Counted from the stretch's first letter, positions 30,165 to 39,084 are shown. The stretch: DNA of 39,264 bases from Treponema sp. (GCA_031255615.1 JAIRSD010000033.1:1-39264); one strand, 5' to 3'. Made by a program: numbers and translations. Notes: generated by a model not told the origin, from the letters alone.

Positions 30165-31463
30165 TTAGGAGGAGCATAACCTCGCGGCGGTATCGTAGAC
30201 GGCCCGGTAGACGGCCTCTATTTTTTCCTCGTCGATTCCCGCAAAGGCGATCCGTAAGTAACGATCCCCCAGGGAAACAGCGCCGATACCCCGGGCGGCC
30301 AGAAGCTCCCGGCGCAGCGTTTCCGCGCTCAGACCTTCGCAGCGGAAACACATGAAGTAACCCGAGTTAAAGGGCAGGGGTTTTAACACCGGATGGGGAG
30401 GATTGCCGCGGATAAAGGATTTAATCTTTTGATAACGGCCCCTCATAATGTTAAGAAATTCTTCTTTCTCCGGCGGGGTCCGCATATTTTCCATGGCCCG
30501 GAGCATAATGTGCTGGGCCGGGGTGTTGGCGCAGGACACGGAGGAACGGATGGCCCCCATAAGTTTACGGATCAGAGCGTCGTGGTGGCAGGCCAGAAGA
30601 CCGCGGCCGGCATAGGTAATAAAACCCATGCGGAAACCCCAGATATAGTCTTCCTTGATGGGGCCGTCCACCTTGACGGCGAAAATCCGGTCATGGAGGG
30701 AAGCGAAATGGGCGAAGGTAGATTCCTTGCTTATGTCGTCTTCATAAAAGAGGCCGAAATAGGCGTCGTCGCAGAGGGCCAGCACATCCGCCCCGGATTC
30801 CGCGGCCTCGTACAGTATTTCTACCAGCGATTCCCTTTCCCGAATCGTGGGGGAATAGCCGGAGGGATTATTGGGAAAGTTAAGCAATATCCGCACCGCG
30901 CCGGTCTTTGCCTCCTCCCGTACCGCCCTTCCGATAGAATCCAGATCGAGCCCCGGCCCGGCGCCGAAAAAGGGAACCTCCCGGATACGCACCCCCCGGC
31001 GGGTTTCAAAAATGAGACCGTAATTATCCCAGCAGGGATCGCTTACCAGCAGCCGGTCCCCTTCGTCAAAAAACATGTCCGCCGTATAGGAAAGTCCCGC
31101 GGTAAGGCCCGGCACCACCGCGGGGAGAGACATATACTCCCCCTTGATGGACGGGTTTTTCTGGATGATCAGATCCCGCCAGGCCAAACGGGCCTTTTCC
31201 ACCCCGGCGGTGGGGGCGTAGGCCACGGACTCCTCGGGACTGAGGGTCGGCATGCAGCCGGCAATGGCGGAAAGAATCAGGGGGCGGCCGTTCTGGTAGG
31301 CCATCCCGATGGTGCCGTTGGCAAATCTGGCAGCCTGTTTAGCTTCCGCGGATTGAGCGATAATGCCCTTTGGGAAGTAAAAACGGCGGCCCAGGCCGGA
31401 GAGAAGCCGGTAAGCGACCGTACCCTCCAGGGTACGGTTGAGTTCCTCTGAAGGGCTCATCAT
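30165..31463 (-). CDS. class I/II aminotransferase
   Basis: 432 aa, cytoplasmic, PLP-dependent fold type I. Seen: LLNFPNNPSGY (PLP-binding Asn), LALCDDAYFGLFYE (Asp/Tyr pair), and the probable Schiff-base Lys270 in DGPIKEDYIWGFRMGF, where the usual SFSK context is replaced, with the conserved Arg in FRMGF. An additional C-terminal substrate Arg is likely near RYLRIAFAG. Substrate cannot be assigned from sequence; it is longer than the typical 390-residue aspartate-type enzymes. ATG at 31463 (second ATG three bases later). Possible -35 TTGACT upstream on the minus strand. Divergent from the moxR operon, with only 56 bases between starts. Confidence 0.9.
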   Translation of the reverse strand: MMSPSEELNRTLEGTVAYRLLSGLGRRFYFPKGIIAQSAEAKQAARFANGTIGMAYQNGRPLILSAIAGCMPTLSPEESVAYAPTAGVEKARLAWRDLIIQKNPSIKGEYMSLPAVVPGLTAGLSYTADMFFDEGDRLLVSDPCWDNYGLIFETRRGVRIREVPFFGAGPGLDLDSIGRAVREEAKTGAVRILLNFPNNPSGYSPTIRERESLVEILYEAAESGADVLALCDDAYFGLFYEDDISKESTFAHFASLHDRIFAVKVDGPIKEDYIWGFRMGFITYAGRGLLACHHDALIRKLMGAIRSSVSCANTPAQHIMLRAMENMRTPPEKEEFLNIMRGRYQKIKSFIRGNPPHPVLKPLPFNSGYFMCFRCEGLSAETLRRELLAARGIGAVSLGDRYLRIAFAGIDEEKIEAVYRAVYDTAARLCSS

Positions 31464-31519
31464 AGGACTTTATCTTTATCAAAAGGCCTTACTTAGTCAA
31501 CGGTTTCCAGGTACAATAA

Positions 31520-32653
31520 ATGTATATGGATTTGCGGCAAAGTGACGGCGGCCGGCCGGAAGGGGCCTGGAATAGCGGAAACAGGCAGGCCGGCGGAGAG
31601 GAAGCGGGCAACAAGGCGGAGCTGGCGGCGAAACTGATAGAATCCTGCCGGGAGGAGTTGGGCAAGCGGATCATCGGGCAAAGGGACATGCTGAACGGGC
31701 TCCTGGCGGCCCTGGTGGCGGGAGGGCATATTCTTCTGGAAGGGGTGCCGGGGCTGGCCAAGACCACGGCGGTAAAGAGTCTGGCGGAGATAACGGGCCT
31801 TGGGTTTAAGCGGATACAGTTTACCCCGGACCTCCTCCCCGCGGACCTGACGGGCACCCTGGTATGGGAACAGGGGACCGGCGCCTTTTCGGTCCGCCGG
31901 GGGCCCGTATTTTCCAATGTGATCCTGGCCGATGAAATTAACCGGGCCCCCGCCAAAGTGCAGTCCGCCCTGCTGGAGGCCATGCAGGAAGGACAGGTAA
32001 CCATCGGCGATCAAAGCCACCGGCTGCCGGATCCCTTTTTCGTACTGGCGACCCAAAACCCCATTGAACACGAGGGAACCTACCCTTTACCGGAAGCGGA
32101 ACTGGACCGCTTCCTCCTCAAGATCCTGCTGACCTACCCGGACATGGAGGAGGAGATCGGAATCCTGCGGCGGGCCGCCCCCATCGGCGCGGAAAACCCG
32201 GCCCGCTCCACTCCTCTGCGGCCCATCCTGAACCGGGAATCCTTAAACTCTCTCCGGGCCGCCGCCGAACTGATCCGGGTGGATCAGGGAATCGAGCGCT
32301 ACATGGCGGCGGTAACCGCCGCCACCCGGCCCCCGGAAAATTCTTTTTCGGGACGGCGGGACTACGGAAAGGGGAAATTCCGCGCCCCCTCCCCCCGCCA
32401 GGCCGCGGCCCAGGAGGGGATCTACCGTTACATCGCCTTCGGCGCCTCCCCCCGGGGAACCATAGCCCTGCACCGGCTTTCCCGGATCTTCGCCCTCTTT
32501 GAAGGCCGATCCTGGGTCAGGCCGGAGGATGTTAAGGCCGCCGCCTACCCGGCCCTGCGGCACCGGCTTGTTCTTTCCTATGAAGCGGAAGCCGACGGCT
32601 TGGACGCCGACAGCATACTGTCCCGCCTTCTGGCCTTTGTCCCCCTCCCCTAG
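31520..32653 (+). CDS. MoxR-type AAA+ ATPase
   Basis: 377 aa, cytoplasmic. AAA+ chaperone-like ATPase of the MoxR family. Walker A GVPGLAKTT near residue 76, Walker B VILADEINRAP near 135, sensor 1 LATQNPIEHEGTYPLPEAELDRF-type stretch, and a C-terminal lid. The first 30 residues are Gly/Gln-rich and poorly conserved. A 50-residue variable stretch near 250-300 contains SFSGRRDYGKGKF. The ATG at 31520 or 31526 is preceded by TACAAT (31512), which might be a -10 box. It leads a packed operon with DUF58 and Bat genes, as MoxR genes often do. Known role: folding or activating partner complexes, here probably the VWA proteins. Confidence 0.93.
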   Translation: MYMDLRQSDGGRPEGAWNSGNRQAGGEEAGNKAELAAKLIESCREELGKRIIGQRDMLNGLLAALVAGGHILLEGVPGLAKTTAVKSLAEITGLGFKRIQFTPDLLPADLTGTLVWEQGTGAFSVRRGPVFSNVILADEINRAPAKVQSALLEAMQEGQVTIGDQSHRLPDPFFVLATQNPIEHEGTYPLPEAELDRFLLKILLTYPDMEEEIGILRRAAPIGAENPARSTPLRPILNRESLNSLRAAAELIRVDQGIERYMAAVTAATRPPENSFSGRRDYGKGKFRAPSPRQAAAQEGIYRYIAFGASPRGTIALHRLSRIFALFEGRSWVRPEDVKAAAYPALRHRLVLSYEAEADGLDADSILSRLLAFVPLP

Positions 32654-32656
32654 CGG

Positions 32657-33607
32657 ATGCCTATGGATCGTTGGGAACTGCTGCACCGGATCACCGCCTT
32701 TCCCCTCAGCGCCGGAGGGCTTTCGGAGGAACTCCTGGCCGGGGGATTCCGTTCGGTCTTTAAGGGCCAGGGAATCGAATTTGACGAGGCCCGGCACTAC
32801 CAAATGGGGGACGACGCCCGGTTCATCGACTGGAATGCCAGCGCCCGTTTTGGGGAACCCTATGTCAAGATGTACCGGGAGGAGCGGGAATTTTCGGTCT
32901 TTATCATCCTGGATTGCTCCCCTTCCATGCGTACATCCCTCTTATCCGCCGGTCCGGAGGAGATGAATTCCTACGAGCAGGCTGTTCTGGCCGCCGCCCT
33001 TATCGCCTTTTCCGCGGAAAAGGCGGGACAGCGGGTGGGGGCCCTTTTTTTCGATCGGGATATTACCCAGGTCTTTCCTCCCCGGAAAGGGCGGCCCCAC
33101 ATCATGGCTATCCTGGCCGCCGCCCTGGAATCCCCGGCGGATTCGTCCCCGCCGGGGGAATCCGCCGCCCAGAGCAATCTGCGGGCCGCCCTCGTGGGGA
33201 CGGGGCGTTTCCTTAAGCGGCGGAGCATGGTGGTGGCGCTGAGCGATTTTTTCTGTTCCGCCTGGGAAGATGAATTTGAGGATCTGGCGATCCGGCACGA
33301 CCTTATCGCTCTGGGAGTGGGGAATCCTCCGGACGGAAATTTTCCCGGCATCGGGCTTATTCCCCTGGAAGACCCGGAAACGGGGGTCAGCCTGTTCGGG
33401 TTAAGCAAGTTTAGCTCCTTCCGCAAAGACTGGTCCCAGTGGACCCAGGGACGGCGGGACCATGTGGAGGGGCTTTGCCGCCGGGCCGGGGCGGACTGCG
33501 TCTTTCTCCCCTCCCCGGAGGAGACCCCGGGAGCTTTGAGTCGTTTCTTTGGAGCCAGAAAGAACCTCCAGCGCGTAAGGCGCCGGGCCGGCGGAGGGCT
33601 CCAATGA
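32657..33607 (+). CDS. DUF58 domain protein
   Basis: 316 aa, no signal peptide. Hallmark GDDARFIDWNASARFGEPYVKMYREERE near residues 52-78 is the DUF58 signature. It is followed by a VWA-like region with FIILDCSPSM near 88, whose MIDAS DxSxS is changed to DCSPS (Asp then Ser-Pro-Ser). It begins three bases after the moxR stop. DUF58 proteins partner MoxR ATPases in envelope stress or maturation systems; their exact role is unresolved. The last codon overlaps the next ATG (ATGA at 33604). Confidence 0.92.
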   Translation: MPMDRWELLHRITAFPLSAGGLSEELLAGGFRSVFKGQGIEFDEARHYQMGDDARFIDWNASARFGEPYVKMYREEREFSVFIILDCSPSMRTSLLSAGPEEMNSYEQAVLAAALIAFSAEKAGQRVGALFFDRDITQVFPPRKGRPHIMAILAAALESPADSSPPGESAAQSNLRAALVGTGRFLKRRSMVVALSDFFCSAWEDEFEDLAIRHDLIALGVGNPPDGNFPGIGLIPLEDPETGVSLFGLSKFSSFRKDWSQWTQGRRDHVEGLCRRAGADCVFLPSPEETPGALSRFFGARKNLQRVRRRAGGGLQ

Positions 33608-34575
33608 GGCGTCCTGTCCTGGCCCTGGGGTTTCTCCTGATTCTGCTGGGTCCGGCGTCGAGCGTCTTCCCCCAGGACCGGGGCGCGCCGGAGGGAGCCA
33701 AACAGAACCAAACGCCCCGGCAGATCTTTGTCGGGGACCGGGGCCGCCTGACTCTCACGCTGGGACCGGACTTTCAGAATTTTCCTCCCTTTTACATCGG
33801 AGATTCCCGGATTCTTCCCCAAAGCCCGGAACTGAGGATCCACCGGCTGGAATTTGATCCCCGCCGGGGACAGCTATTCATCGACTTTACCGCCTTCGCT
33901 CCGGGGGAACTCGACATTCCCCCTATCAAGATACCCCAGCTTTCCAACTTTACCTTGGACGGCTGCCGGGTGAGCATCGCCTCGGCGCTGGCTCGGGGCG
34001 CCGATTCCCCCTTCCCGGAATCCGGGGGAGTTCTGGTCCTTTCCGGCTTCGCCCTGCCTCTGGCGGTCCCCGGTACAGCCCTGCTTATCTACGGAACCTC
34101 CTCCCTGATAGTCCTGTTTCTCCTGCTCCTTCTGGGGGCGGGGATCTGGGGGAGACCTTATCTGGCGAAACTGATGGAAGCCCGGCGCCGCAGGCGGCTT
34201 ATCCGGCTTATGGGAATCATTGGCGAGGGCCTGCGGGGGAGAATTTCCCCGGACTCATGCCAAACGATACTTATGAAACTTTCCGTGGAATTCCGGGCCT
34301 TCCTGGGTTATTTCTTTGACCCCGGAAATGGCGGAGACTGTCGGGCCATGACGGCGGAGGAATTCCGTTTCCTCCCCCCCCTGTTCTCTCCGGCGGACGC
34401 GGATTGGGCCCAGCCGGCGTCCCCTTCGTCCCTGTGGGATTTTTTCCGCCGCCTTGATCGGCTTCGTTTTAGCGGGGAAAAGGCCGGGATGGGGGAAATT
34501 GCCGCCCTCCTTGACCGGATGGCTCTGATCCTCCGGGCCATAGATTGGGGCTGCAAGGTACAGGGAAGAACATGA
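33604..34575 (+). CDS. Bat-operon membrane protein (BatD-like)
   Basis: 323 aa, not firmly recognised. Signal peptide MRRPVLALGFLLILLGPASS; an extracytoplasmic beta-rich domain of about 120 residues (RQIFVGDRGRLTLTLG...) containing PPIKIPQLSNF; one membrane segment near 155-180 (ALLIYGTSSLIVLFLLLLLG); then a cytoplasmic helical tail of about 140 residues starting ARRRRRLIRL. This layout fits the single-pass proteins between DUF58 and BatA in similar operons. The ATG at 33604 overlaps the DUF58 stop; the upstream in-frame extension is within DUF58 coding sequence and not used. Confidence 0.78.
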   Translation: MRRPVLALGFLLILLGPASSVFPQDRGAPEGAKQNQTPRQIFVGDRGRLTLTLGPDFQNFPPFYIGDSRILPQSPELRIHRLEFDPRRGQLFIDFTAFAPGELDIPPIKIPQLSNFTLDGCRVSIASALARGADSPFPESGGVLVLSGFALPLAVPGTALLIYGTSSLIVLFLLLLLGAGIWGRPYLAKLMEARRRRRLIRLMGIIGEGLRGRISPDSCQTILMKLSVEFRAFLGYFFDPGNGGDCRAMTAEEFRFLPPLFSPADADWAQPASPSSLWDFFRRLDRLRFSGEKAGMGEIAALLDRMALILRAIDWGCKVQGRT

Positions 34576-35591
34576 TCGGTTTCGAATACCCCCTGTTCAT
34601 TCCGGGACTCCTAATCCTCCTCCCCCTGATCTTCCTCCTTGTCCGGCGCAGCCGGCATGCCTTCGTCCTGCTCCTACCTCTGGGGGCTCCGGGGGGTGTT
34701 CCCTTCCAGTCTTCCTTTAAAAGCGGCTTTATTTTTAAGATCCTCTTTGGGGCGGAGCTTTTCGCCGTGGTTCTGTTTTTCCTTGCCGCCGCGGGTCCTG
34801 AACGGCGGATAAACCAGACCGTATGGCTCAGCCGGGGGGCGGACATTCTTTTTGTTCTGGATATCAGCCCCAGCATGGCGGGCCTGGATATGGGCGGGGG
34901 GCCCAACCGCGGGGGCAGCGGCAGCCGTTTCGATACGGCCCGGAATCTTGTCCGGGACTTCGCGGAAAGGCGGCCCTCCGATGCTATCGGCCTGGCGGCC
35001 CTGGGCAGCGACGCGGCCCTGCTGGTCCCCCCCACGGTAGACCGGCGCAGTCTGGAAGAAAGGCTGGAACACCTTCAGTTAGGGGAATTGGGGGACGGTA
35101 CGGCCCTGGGCATGGGGCTGGCGACCGCCGCCAGGCACCTGCAAAATTCTCCGGCCCCCCGCCGGGCGGTGATCCTGATCACCGATGGGGAAAACAACGC
35201 GGGGGCGATAAACCCCGAAACCGCGGCGGCTCTGCTGGCGGAAGCGGGAATCTCCCTCTGGGTCATCGGCCTGGGCAGCGGGGGGGAGATACCTATTGAT
35301 TATGTGGATCCCTTTACCCGGATGCGGCGGACCGGGACCTTCGACTCCCGGTTTAACGATGCCGGTCTCCAGGCTCTGAGCAAGGCCGGCAGTGGGGTCT
35401 ACATCGCCGCTCCCACCGCGGACGCCCTGGCCGCCGCCTTTTCCCGGATATCCGGGGAAGAGTTGACGGTGAGCAGGACCGGTACCGTGATCCACCGCTA
35501 TCCCCTGCGGACTCCCCTCATCGTTGCCGGCTTCACCCTTTGCGGCCTGGCGGAATTCGTCCGCCGTTTCCTCCTGGGGGCCCTGCTATGA
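34572..35591 (+). CDS. batA: BatA-type von Willebrand factor A protein
   Basis: 339 aa. Membrane-anchored VWA protein: hydrophobic segments near 10-28 and 60-80, VWA domain about 92-290 with complete MIDAS: DISPS (DxSxS) near 96, the Thr of GDGTALG, and the Asp of LITDGENN. A C-terminal hydrophobic segment (TPLIVAGFTLCGLAEF) forms the third anchor. BatA proteins were named for Bacteroides aerotolerance; in spirochaetes their role is debated. ATGA overlaps join it to both neighbours (34572 and 35588). Confidence 0.9.
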   Translation: MIGFEYPLFIPGLLILLPLIFLLVRRSRHAFVLLLPLGAPGGVPFQSSFKSGFIFKILFGAELFAVVLFFLAAAGPERRINQTVWLSRGADILFVLDISPSMAGLDMGGGPNRGGSGSRFDTARNLVRDFAERRPSDAIGLAALGSDAALLVPPTVDRRSLEERLEHLQLGELGDGTALGMGLATAARHLQNSPAPRRAVILITDGENNAGAINPETAAALLAEAGISLWVIGLGSGGEIPIDYVDPFTRMRRTGTFDSRFNDAGLQALSKAGSGVYIAAPTADALAAAFSRISGEELTVSRTGTVIHRYPLRTPLIVAGFTLCGLAEFVRRFLLGALL

Positions 35592-37120
35592 CAGGAACCG
35601 AACTGGACGGAGCCCTGGGCTTCGACCGCCCGTTGATCCTCCTGGGTCTCGCGCCCCTGGTTCTTTTCGCGATTCTGGATCTGATTCGGGACCGGCGTTA
35701 CTCCCGGTTTATCGCTCCCTTTGCCCTGCGGTACCGGCTTTCCCGCCTATGTGCCTGGCTTTTCTTTGGGGCCCTGATCCTCGCCCTGGCGGGCCCCCAT
35801 TGGGGGTTCCGGCAGATTACCGAGTACCACCGGGGTCTGGATGTGGTTCTGGCCCTGGACCTTTCCCACAGCATGGAGGTCCGGGACGCGGGTTCCGCGA
35901 CACGGCTGGAAAGGGCGGCGGCTATCGGCCTGGAACTGGCGGAGGGGCCGGGCTTCCGCCTTGCCGCCGCCATGGGCCGGGGCCGGGGCATTCTGGCCCT
36001 GCCTCTGACGGAGGACCGGGCGGCGGTACGGGCCTTCTTGGGAAGCGCCGACGGCCTGATGCACGGCGGCGGGGGAACCAATCTGGAATCCCTGCTGGAT
36101 GCCGCTTCTTCCGCCTTCCTCGACGATTTTCCCAGCCGCCGGATCATCGTCCTTCTTAGCGATGGGGAATCCCTTTCCGGTTCCCTGGCCGCCGCAGTGG
36201 ATCGGGCGTTTTTCGCGGGAATCGTCATTGCGGCGGTGGGCCTGGGGACGGAGTCCGGAGGGCCGGTTCCCGGCGATTCCTCCGCCGCCCCGGTTATAAG
36301 CCGCCTGCGGCGGGGGGGCCTGGAGGCGGCGGCGGCCGGGACCGGAGGGATATATATCGACGGCAACGAAGCCCATGCCGGCGATCGGCTGCGATCCTTC
36401 CTTGAAACCTTGGCCTTTGAGCGGGAAACCGGCGGCCGGCGGCGGGAAAACCGGCCCCGGTGGCGGCTTTTTCTCGTAACGGCCCTTGTCTGCCTGGGGC
36501 TCTCCCGACTCGTCATGCGGAAAGCCCGGAACCCGAACTCCCGGGCGGTGCTCCTGCTGCCCCTGATCCTGTTCTACCAGTCCTGCGCCCCCGCCGCCGG
36601 GAAACTTTTGGTGATGGAGGGGAATTTCTACCACGCCCAAGGCCGTTACGACGAAGCGGTTTCAGCCTATTTGCGGGCCCGGGAGTACCCGGAGGCCCTC
36701 CCCTACGCAGAATACGGCCTGGGAACCGTCTACGCCGCCCTGGACGAGATGCCCGCCGCCCTGATCCGTTACCAGGCCGCCGGTCAGGCCCTGGAAATGT
36801 TCCCCGCCGAAGGGCACCGGGAGCTAAAGTACCGGATTCCCTACAACCAGGGGGTAGCCCTGTTTTGGGAGGGGGATTATGAAGGAGCGGTCGAGGCTTT
36901 TCGGGAGGCGCTGGAAGTTGACGGCGGCAGGATGGAGGCGAAGCGGAATTTGGAACTCGCCCTCCTGTCCCTGTCCCTGGAAATGGAACGGAAGACCCTG
37001 GGGGAGGGGGAAGGATTGGATCCTTCGGAGATTCTCTTTCGTTATCTCGATCTTAAGGAGCAAGACCAATGGAAAAGCCGGGAATGGGGAGACCCTCCCT
37101 CTTTGGGACCGGATTACTGA
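35588..37120 (+). CDS. BatB-BatC fusion: VWA domain plus TPR domain
   Basis: 510 aa. N-terminal half: hydrophobic segments near 20-36 and 58-78, and a VWA domain with DLSHS near 89, GGGGTNL and LLSDGES, so the MIDAS is intact (BatB-like). C-terminal half: a second hydrophobic stretch (AVLLLPLILFYQSC) followed by TPR repeats (NFYHAQGRYDEAVSAYLRA; YAEYGLGTVYAALDE; YNQGVALFWEGDYEGAVEAF), as in BatC. The stretch from Met310 (MRKARNPNSR, hydrophobic run, YQSC-A) has the form of a lipoprotein signal peptide, as if a separate BatC lipoprotein gene had been fused in-frame. No ribosome-binding site precedes Met310. Without cleavage the stretch would be a membrane segment. Overlaps the next gene by 52 bases. 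Confidence 0.88.
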   Translation: MTGTELDGALGFDRPLILLGLAPLVLFAILDLIRDRRYSRFIAPFALRYRLSRLCAWLFFGALILALAGPHWGFRQITEYHRGLDVVLALDLSHSMEVRDAGSATRLERAAAIGLELAEGPGFRLAAAMGRGRGILALPLTEDRAAVRAFLGSADGLMHGGGGTNLESLLDAASSAFLDDFPSRRIIVLLSDGESLSGSLAAAVDRAFFAGIVIAAVGLGTESGGPVPGDSSAAPVISRLRRGGLEAAAAGTGGIYIDGNEAHAGDRLRSFLETLAFERETGGRRRENRPRWRLFLVTALVCLGLSRLVMRKARNPNSRAVLLLPLILFYQSCAPAAGKLLVMEGNFYHAQGRYDEAVSAYLRAREYPEALPYAEYGLGTVYAALDEMPAALIRYQAAGQALEMFPAEGHRELKYRIPYNQGVALFWEGDYEGAVEAFREALEVDGGRMEAKRNLELALLSLSLEMERKTLGEGEGLDPSEILFRYLDLKEQDQWKSREWGDPPSLGPDY

Positions 37121-38172
37121 TCCTCGGGTTCCTCGCCGCCCCCTTCCTCTCAGCCCAGTCCGCTCCCCAGCAGGAGGCTTCGCTTTTTTACTGGCGGGAT
37201 CCCCCTCCATTCCTCACGGTGGGTCAGGAAGTCCGGCTGGCCCTTTGCGTCAGCGGTGAAAAGGGGCCGGAACAGCCCATCCCGCCCCCCGTCCCTCCCA
37301 TGATCGTTATGGAATCCCTGCCGCCGGAGGATGATGAACTGTTGGCGTTCCGGGTTATCCCCCTGGGGGGATCCCTTTTCACCCTCCCCTCTTTCCCCCT
37401 TTTCGCCGGGCTCCGGGCCCCGGAATCTCCCCCCCTAAGGATTCCGGTGAATCCCGCCCCCGGACCTTCTCAGGAGGGCCGGAAAATCCTGGAACCGCCG
37501 GTTCCTGATATACCGGCCCGGGAATCCGGGGGGCTGCCCCCCTTCCCTCCCCTCCCCCCAGAACCGGAAAAAATTCCCTGGGACACTGCCTGGGGCCGGC
37601 GGGTGCGGGAGCAGATTCAGGCTCTTTGGGAAGAGGGAAAAGCGGTGGAATCCCTGGCGGAGCTGCGGCGTCTTGAGCGGGACCATATCGCGGGTTTCAC
37701 CCTGAGGCCCCTGCGCCGGGATCTGGAGCGGGCCCTCCTACTGGAGGAGGAGGACGAACTGTTCCGCCATCCCCTCCTTCTTATTCCCGCCTCGGCGCTA
37801 TGCCTTATCCTGGGAGTCCTGAGTCTTGCCCTTCCCCATATCCTGGGAAAAAAACGGGGCAAGCGGGGGGCGGCGGTCTGGATGTCCCGGGGCCTCTGCC
37901 TTGGGTTTTCCGTCCTGGCCCTCCTGTTTTTCCTGCGGCTTATCTCCGTCCGTTCCCTGTCGGTTTATTTTACGGGGAACTCCCCCCGGCAGGCCCTTGC
38001 CCGGAAGGCCGCGGTGTACCAGGTTCCCGAGAATGGGGGGACCCGGATTGCCGTTTTGCGGGAGGGCCAGGGGCTTTTGATTTATGAAACACGGGACGGC
38101 TGGGCTTACGCGGAATCTCCGGGGGAAGAGATCGCGGGCTGGATCAAGACCGGATCTTTCCTCGTCTACTAA
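37069..38172 (+). CDS. Bat-operon membrane protein with SH3-like C-terminus (BatE/BatD-like)
   Basis: 367 aa. Signal peptide (LFGTGLLILGFLAAPFLSA), a Pro-rich extracytoplasmic region (about 25-165) with beta strands SLFYWRDPPPFLTVGQEVRLAL resembling the start of BatD, a charged helical segment (AWGRRVREQIQALWEEGKAVESL), two membrane segments (near 238-258 and 280-300) and a C-terminal bacterial SH3-like domain (AVYQVPENGGTRIAVLREGQ, then WIKTGSF). The SH3 tail is typical of BatE. AAGGAG eight bases before the ATG supports this start, although it overlaps the batBC gene by 52 bases. It likely docks to peptidoglycan or to partner proteins. Confidence 0.8.
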   Translation: MEKPGMGRPSLFGTGLLILGFLAAPFLSAQSAPQQEASLFYWRDPPPFLTVGQEVRLALCVSGEKGPEQPIPPPVPPMIVMESLPPEDDELLAFRVIPLGGSLFTLPSFPLFAGLRAPESPPLRIPVNPAPGPSQEGRKILEPPVPDIPARESGGLPPFPPLPPEPEKIPWDTAWGRRVREQIQALWEEGKAVESLAELRRLERDHIAGFTLRPLRRDLERALLLEEEDELFRHPLLLIPASALCLILGVLSLALPHILGKKRGKRGAAVWMSRGLCLGFSVLALLFFLRLISVRSLSVYFTGNSPRQALARKAAVYQVPENGGTRIAVLREGQGLLIYETRDGWAYAESPGEEIAGWIKTGSFLVY

Positions 38173-38183
38173 GGGGAAGGCCG

Positions 38184-38654
38184 GTGGATTTTGGGGATAT
38201 TCTGGAACAATGGGAACGGGAACAGAAAAGAAAACCGGAGAATCCGAAGAAGCGGGAAAATCGGAAAGGGAAGGCCCCGTCCAAGTCCGTCCACCCCCTG
38301 TCCGTCTGGCTGGAGACCCACGGGGTCTATGATAAGGATTCGGAGGAGCAGGAACCCCCAAGCCGCCGCCGCTTGGACAAAAAGCGGCTCCTGGCCCGCC
38401 GGCCCGACGCGGTCATCGATCTCCATGGCCTTACCAGGGACCAGGCATGGAACGCGCTGGAACGTTTCTTTGAGGAAGGCCGGCGGCGGGGCTTTGTCAA
38501 ATTATCTATTATCCACGGCAAGGGGAACCACTCGCCGGGTGAGGCGGTCCTCAAACGGACGGTCAAAGAATTCATCGAACGCTGTCCCTTCGCGGGAACA
38601 AGCGGTCAAGGTCCCACAGGCGGAACCGGGGCGACCTGGGTGCTGCTCAAGTAG
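38184..38654 (+). CDS. Smr domain protein
   Basis: 156 aa. C-terminal Smr (MutS2-type) domain: VIDLHGLTRDQAWNALERF near residue 77, IIHGKGNHSPGEAVLKRTV near 109. Stand-alone Smr proteins are endonucleases that nick DNA or cleave RNA. The N-terminal 60 residues are highly charged and Lys-rich (REQKRKPENPKKRENRKGK), likely disordered and nucleic-acid binding. GTG start with AAGGGGAAGG just upstream. It begins 11 bases after the Bat operon and is probably its last gene. Ends 10 bases before the convergent infA stop. Confidence 0.9.
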   Translation: MDFGDILEQWEREQKRKPENPKKRENRKGKAPSKSVHPLSVWLETHGVYDKDSEEQEPPSRRRLDKKRLLARRPDAVIDLHGLTRDQAWNALERFFEEGRRRGFVKLSIIHGKGNHSPGEAVLKRTVKEFIERCPFAGTSGQGPTGGTGATWVLLK

Positions 38655-38664
38655 GCACCGGCTT

Positions 38665-38889
38665 TCAGCGTTCCCGGTATATGATCCGGCCCCGGCTTAG
38701 ATCGTAGGGTGAAAGGGCTATCCGCACCCGGTCTCCGGGGACAATGCGGATGTAGTGCTTTCGCATTTTTCCGGAAAGATGGGCAAGAATAAGGTGTCCA
38801 TTCTGGTTGTCCAATTCTACCCGGAACATAGTATTGGGAAGGGCTTCCCGGACAACTCCTTCAACTTCTATCGCTTCTTCTTTCGCCAC
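38665..38889 (-). CDS. infA: translation initiation factor IF-1
   Basis: 74 aa, full length. S1/OB-fold protein that binds the ribosomal A site during initiation. Diagnostic stretches: [58 protein letters not shown]. Start GTG with AAGGAG six bases upstream (GGAAGGAAGGAG). The promoter on the minus strand (TTGACA, 17 bases, TAATAT at 38950-38978) has its -35 in the left end of an insertion sequence. Monocistronic as far as can be seen, and convergent with the smr gene. Confidence 0.97.
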   Translation of the reverse strand: MAKEEAIEVEGVVREALPNTMFRVELDNQNGHLILAHLSGKMRKHYIRIVPGDRVRIALSPYDLSRGRIIYRER

Positions 38890-38949
38890 AAAAACTCCTT
38901 CCTTCCATCTCAGCGATCTCTAGGGGGATAAAAATAAGAACAATATAAA

Positions 38950-38978
38950 ATATTACCCGGAACGGTATATCCTGTCAA
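38950..38978 (-). promoter_or_regulatory. infA promoter, -35 in insertion-sequence end
   Basis: On the minus strand TTGACA (38973-38978), 17-base spacer, TAATAT (38950-38955); the transcript would carry a leader of about 55 bases. TTGACA is the complement of TGTCAA, which also looks like the terminal sequence of the adjacent insertion sequence. Confidence 0.65.
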
Positions 38979-39058
38979 TGCGCCGAATTGCGCCACGTTA
39001 AATCTAACCATAGGGGAACGTTTGCGCCACGTAAAAATCTAACCATGGGGACACACTA

Positions 39059-39079
39059 CCTCCAGACTGACTCTGGAGG
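39059..39079 (+). promoter_or_regulatory. hairpin covering transposase ribosome-binding site
   Basis: CCTCCAGA-CTGAC-TCTGGAGG, perfect eight-pair stem. The GGAGG in its right arm is the Shine-Dalgarno sequence of the ATG at 39085, so translation from this mRNA would be hindered while the hairpin is formed. Confidence 0.7.
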
Positions 39080-39084
39080 TACAC

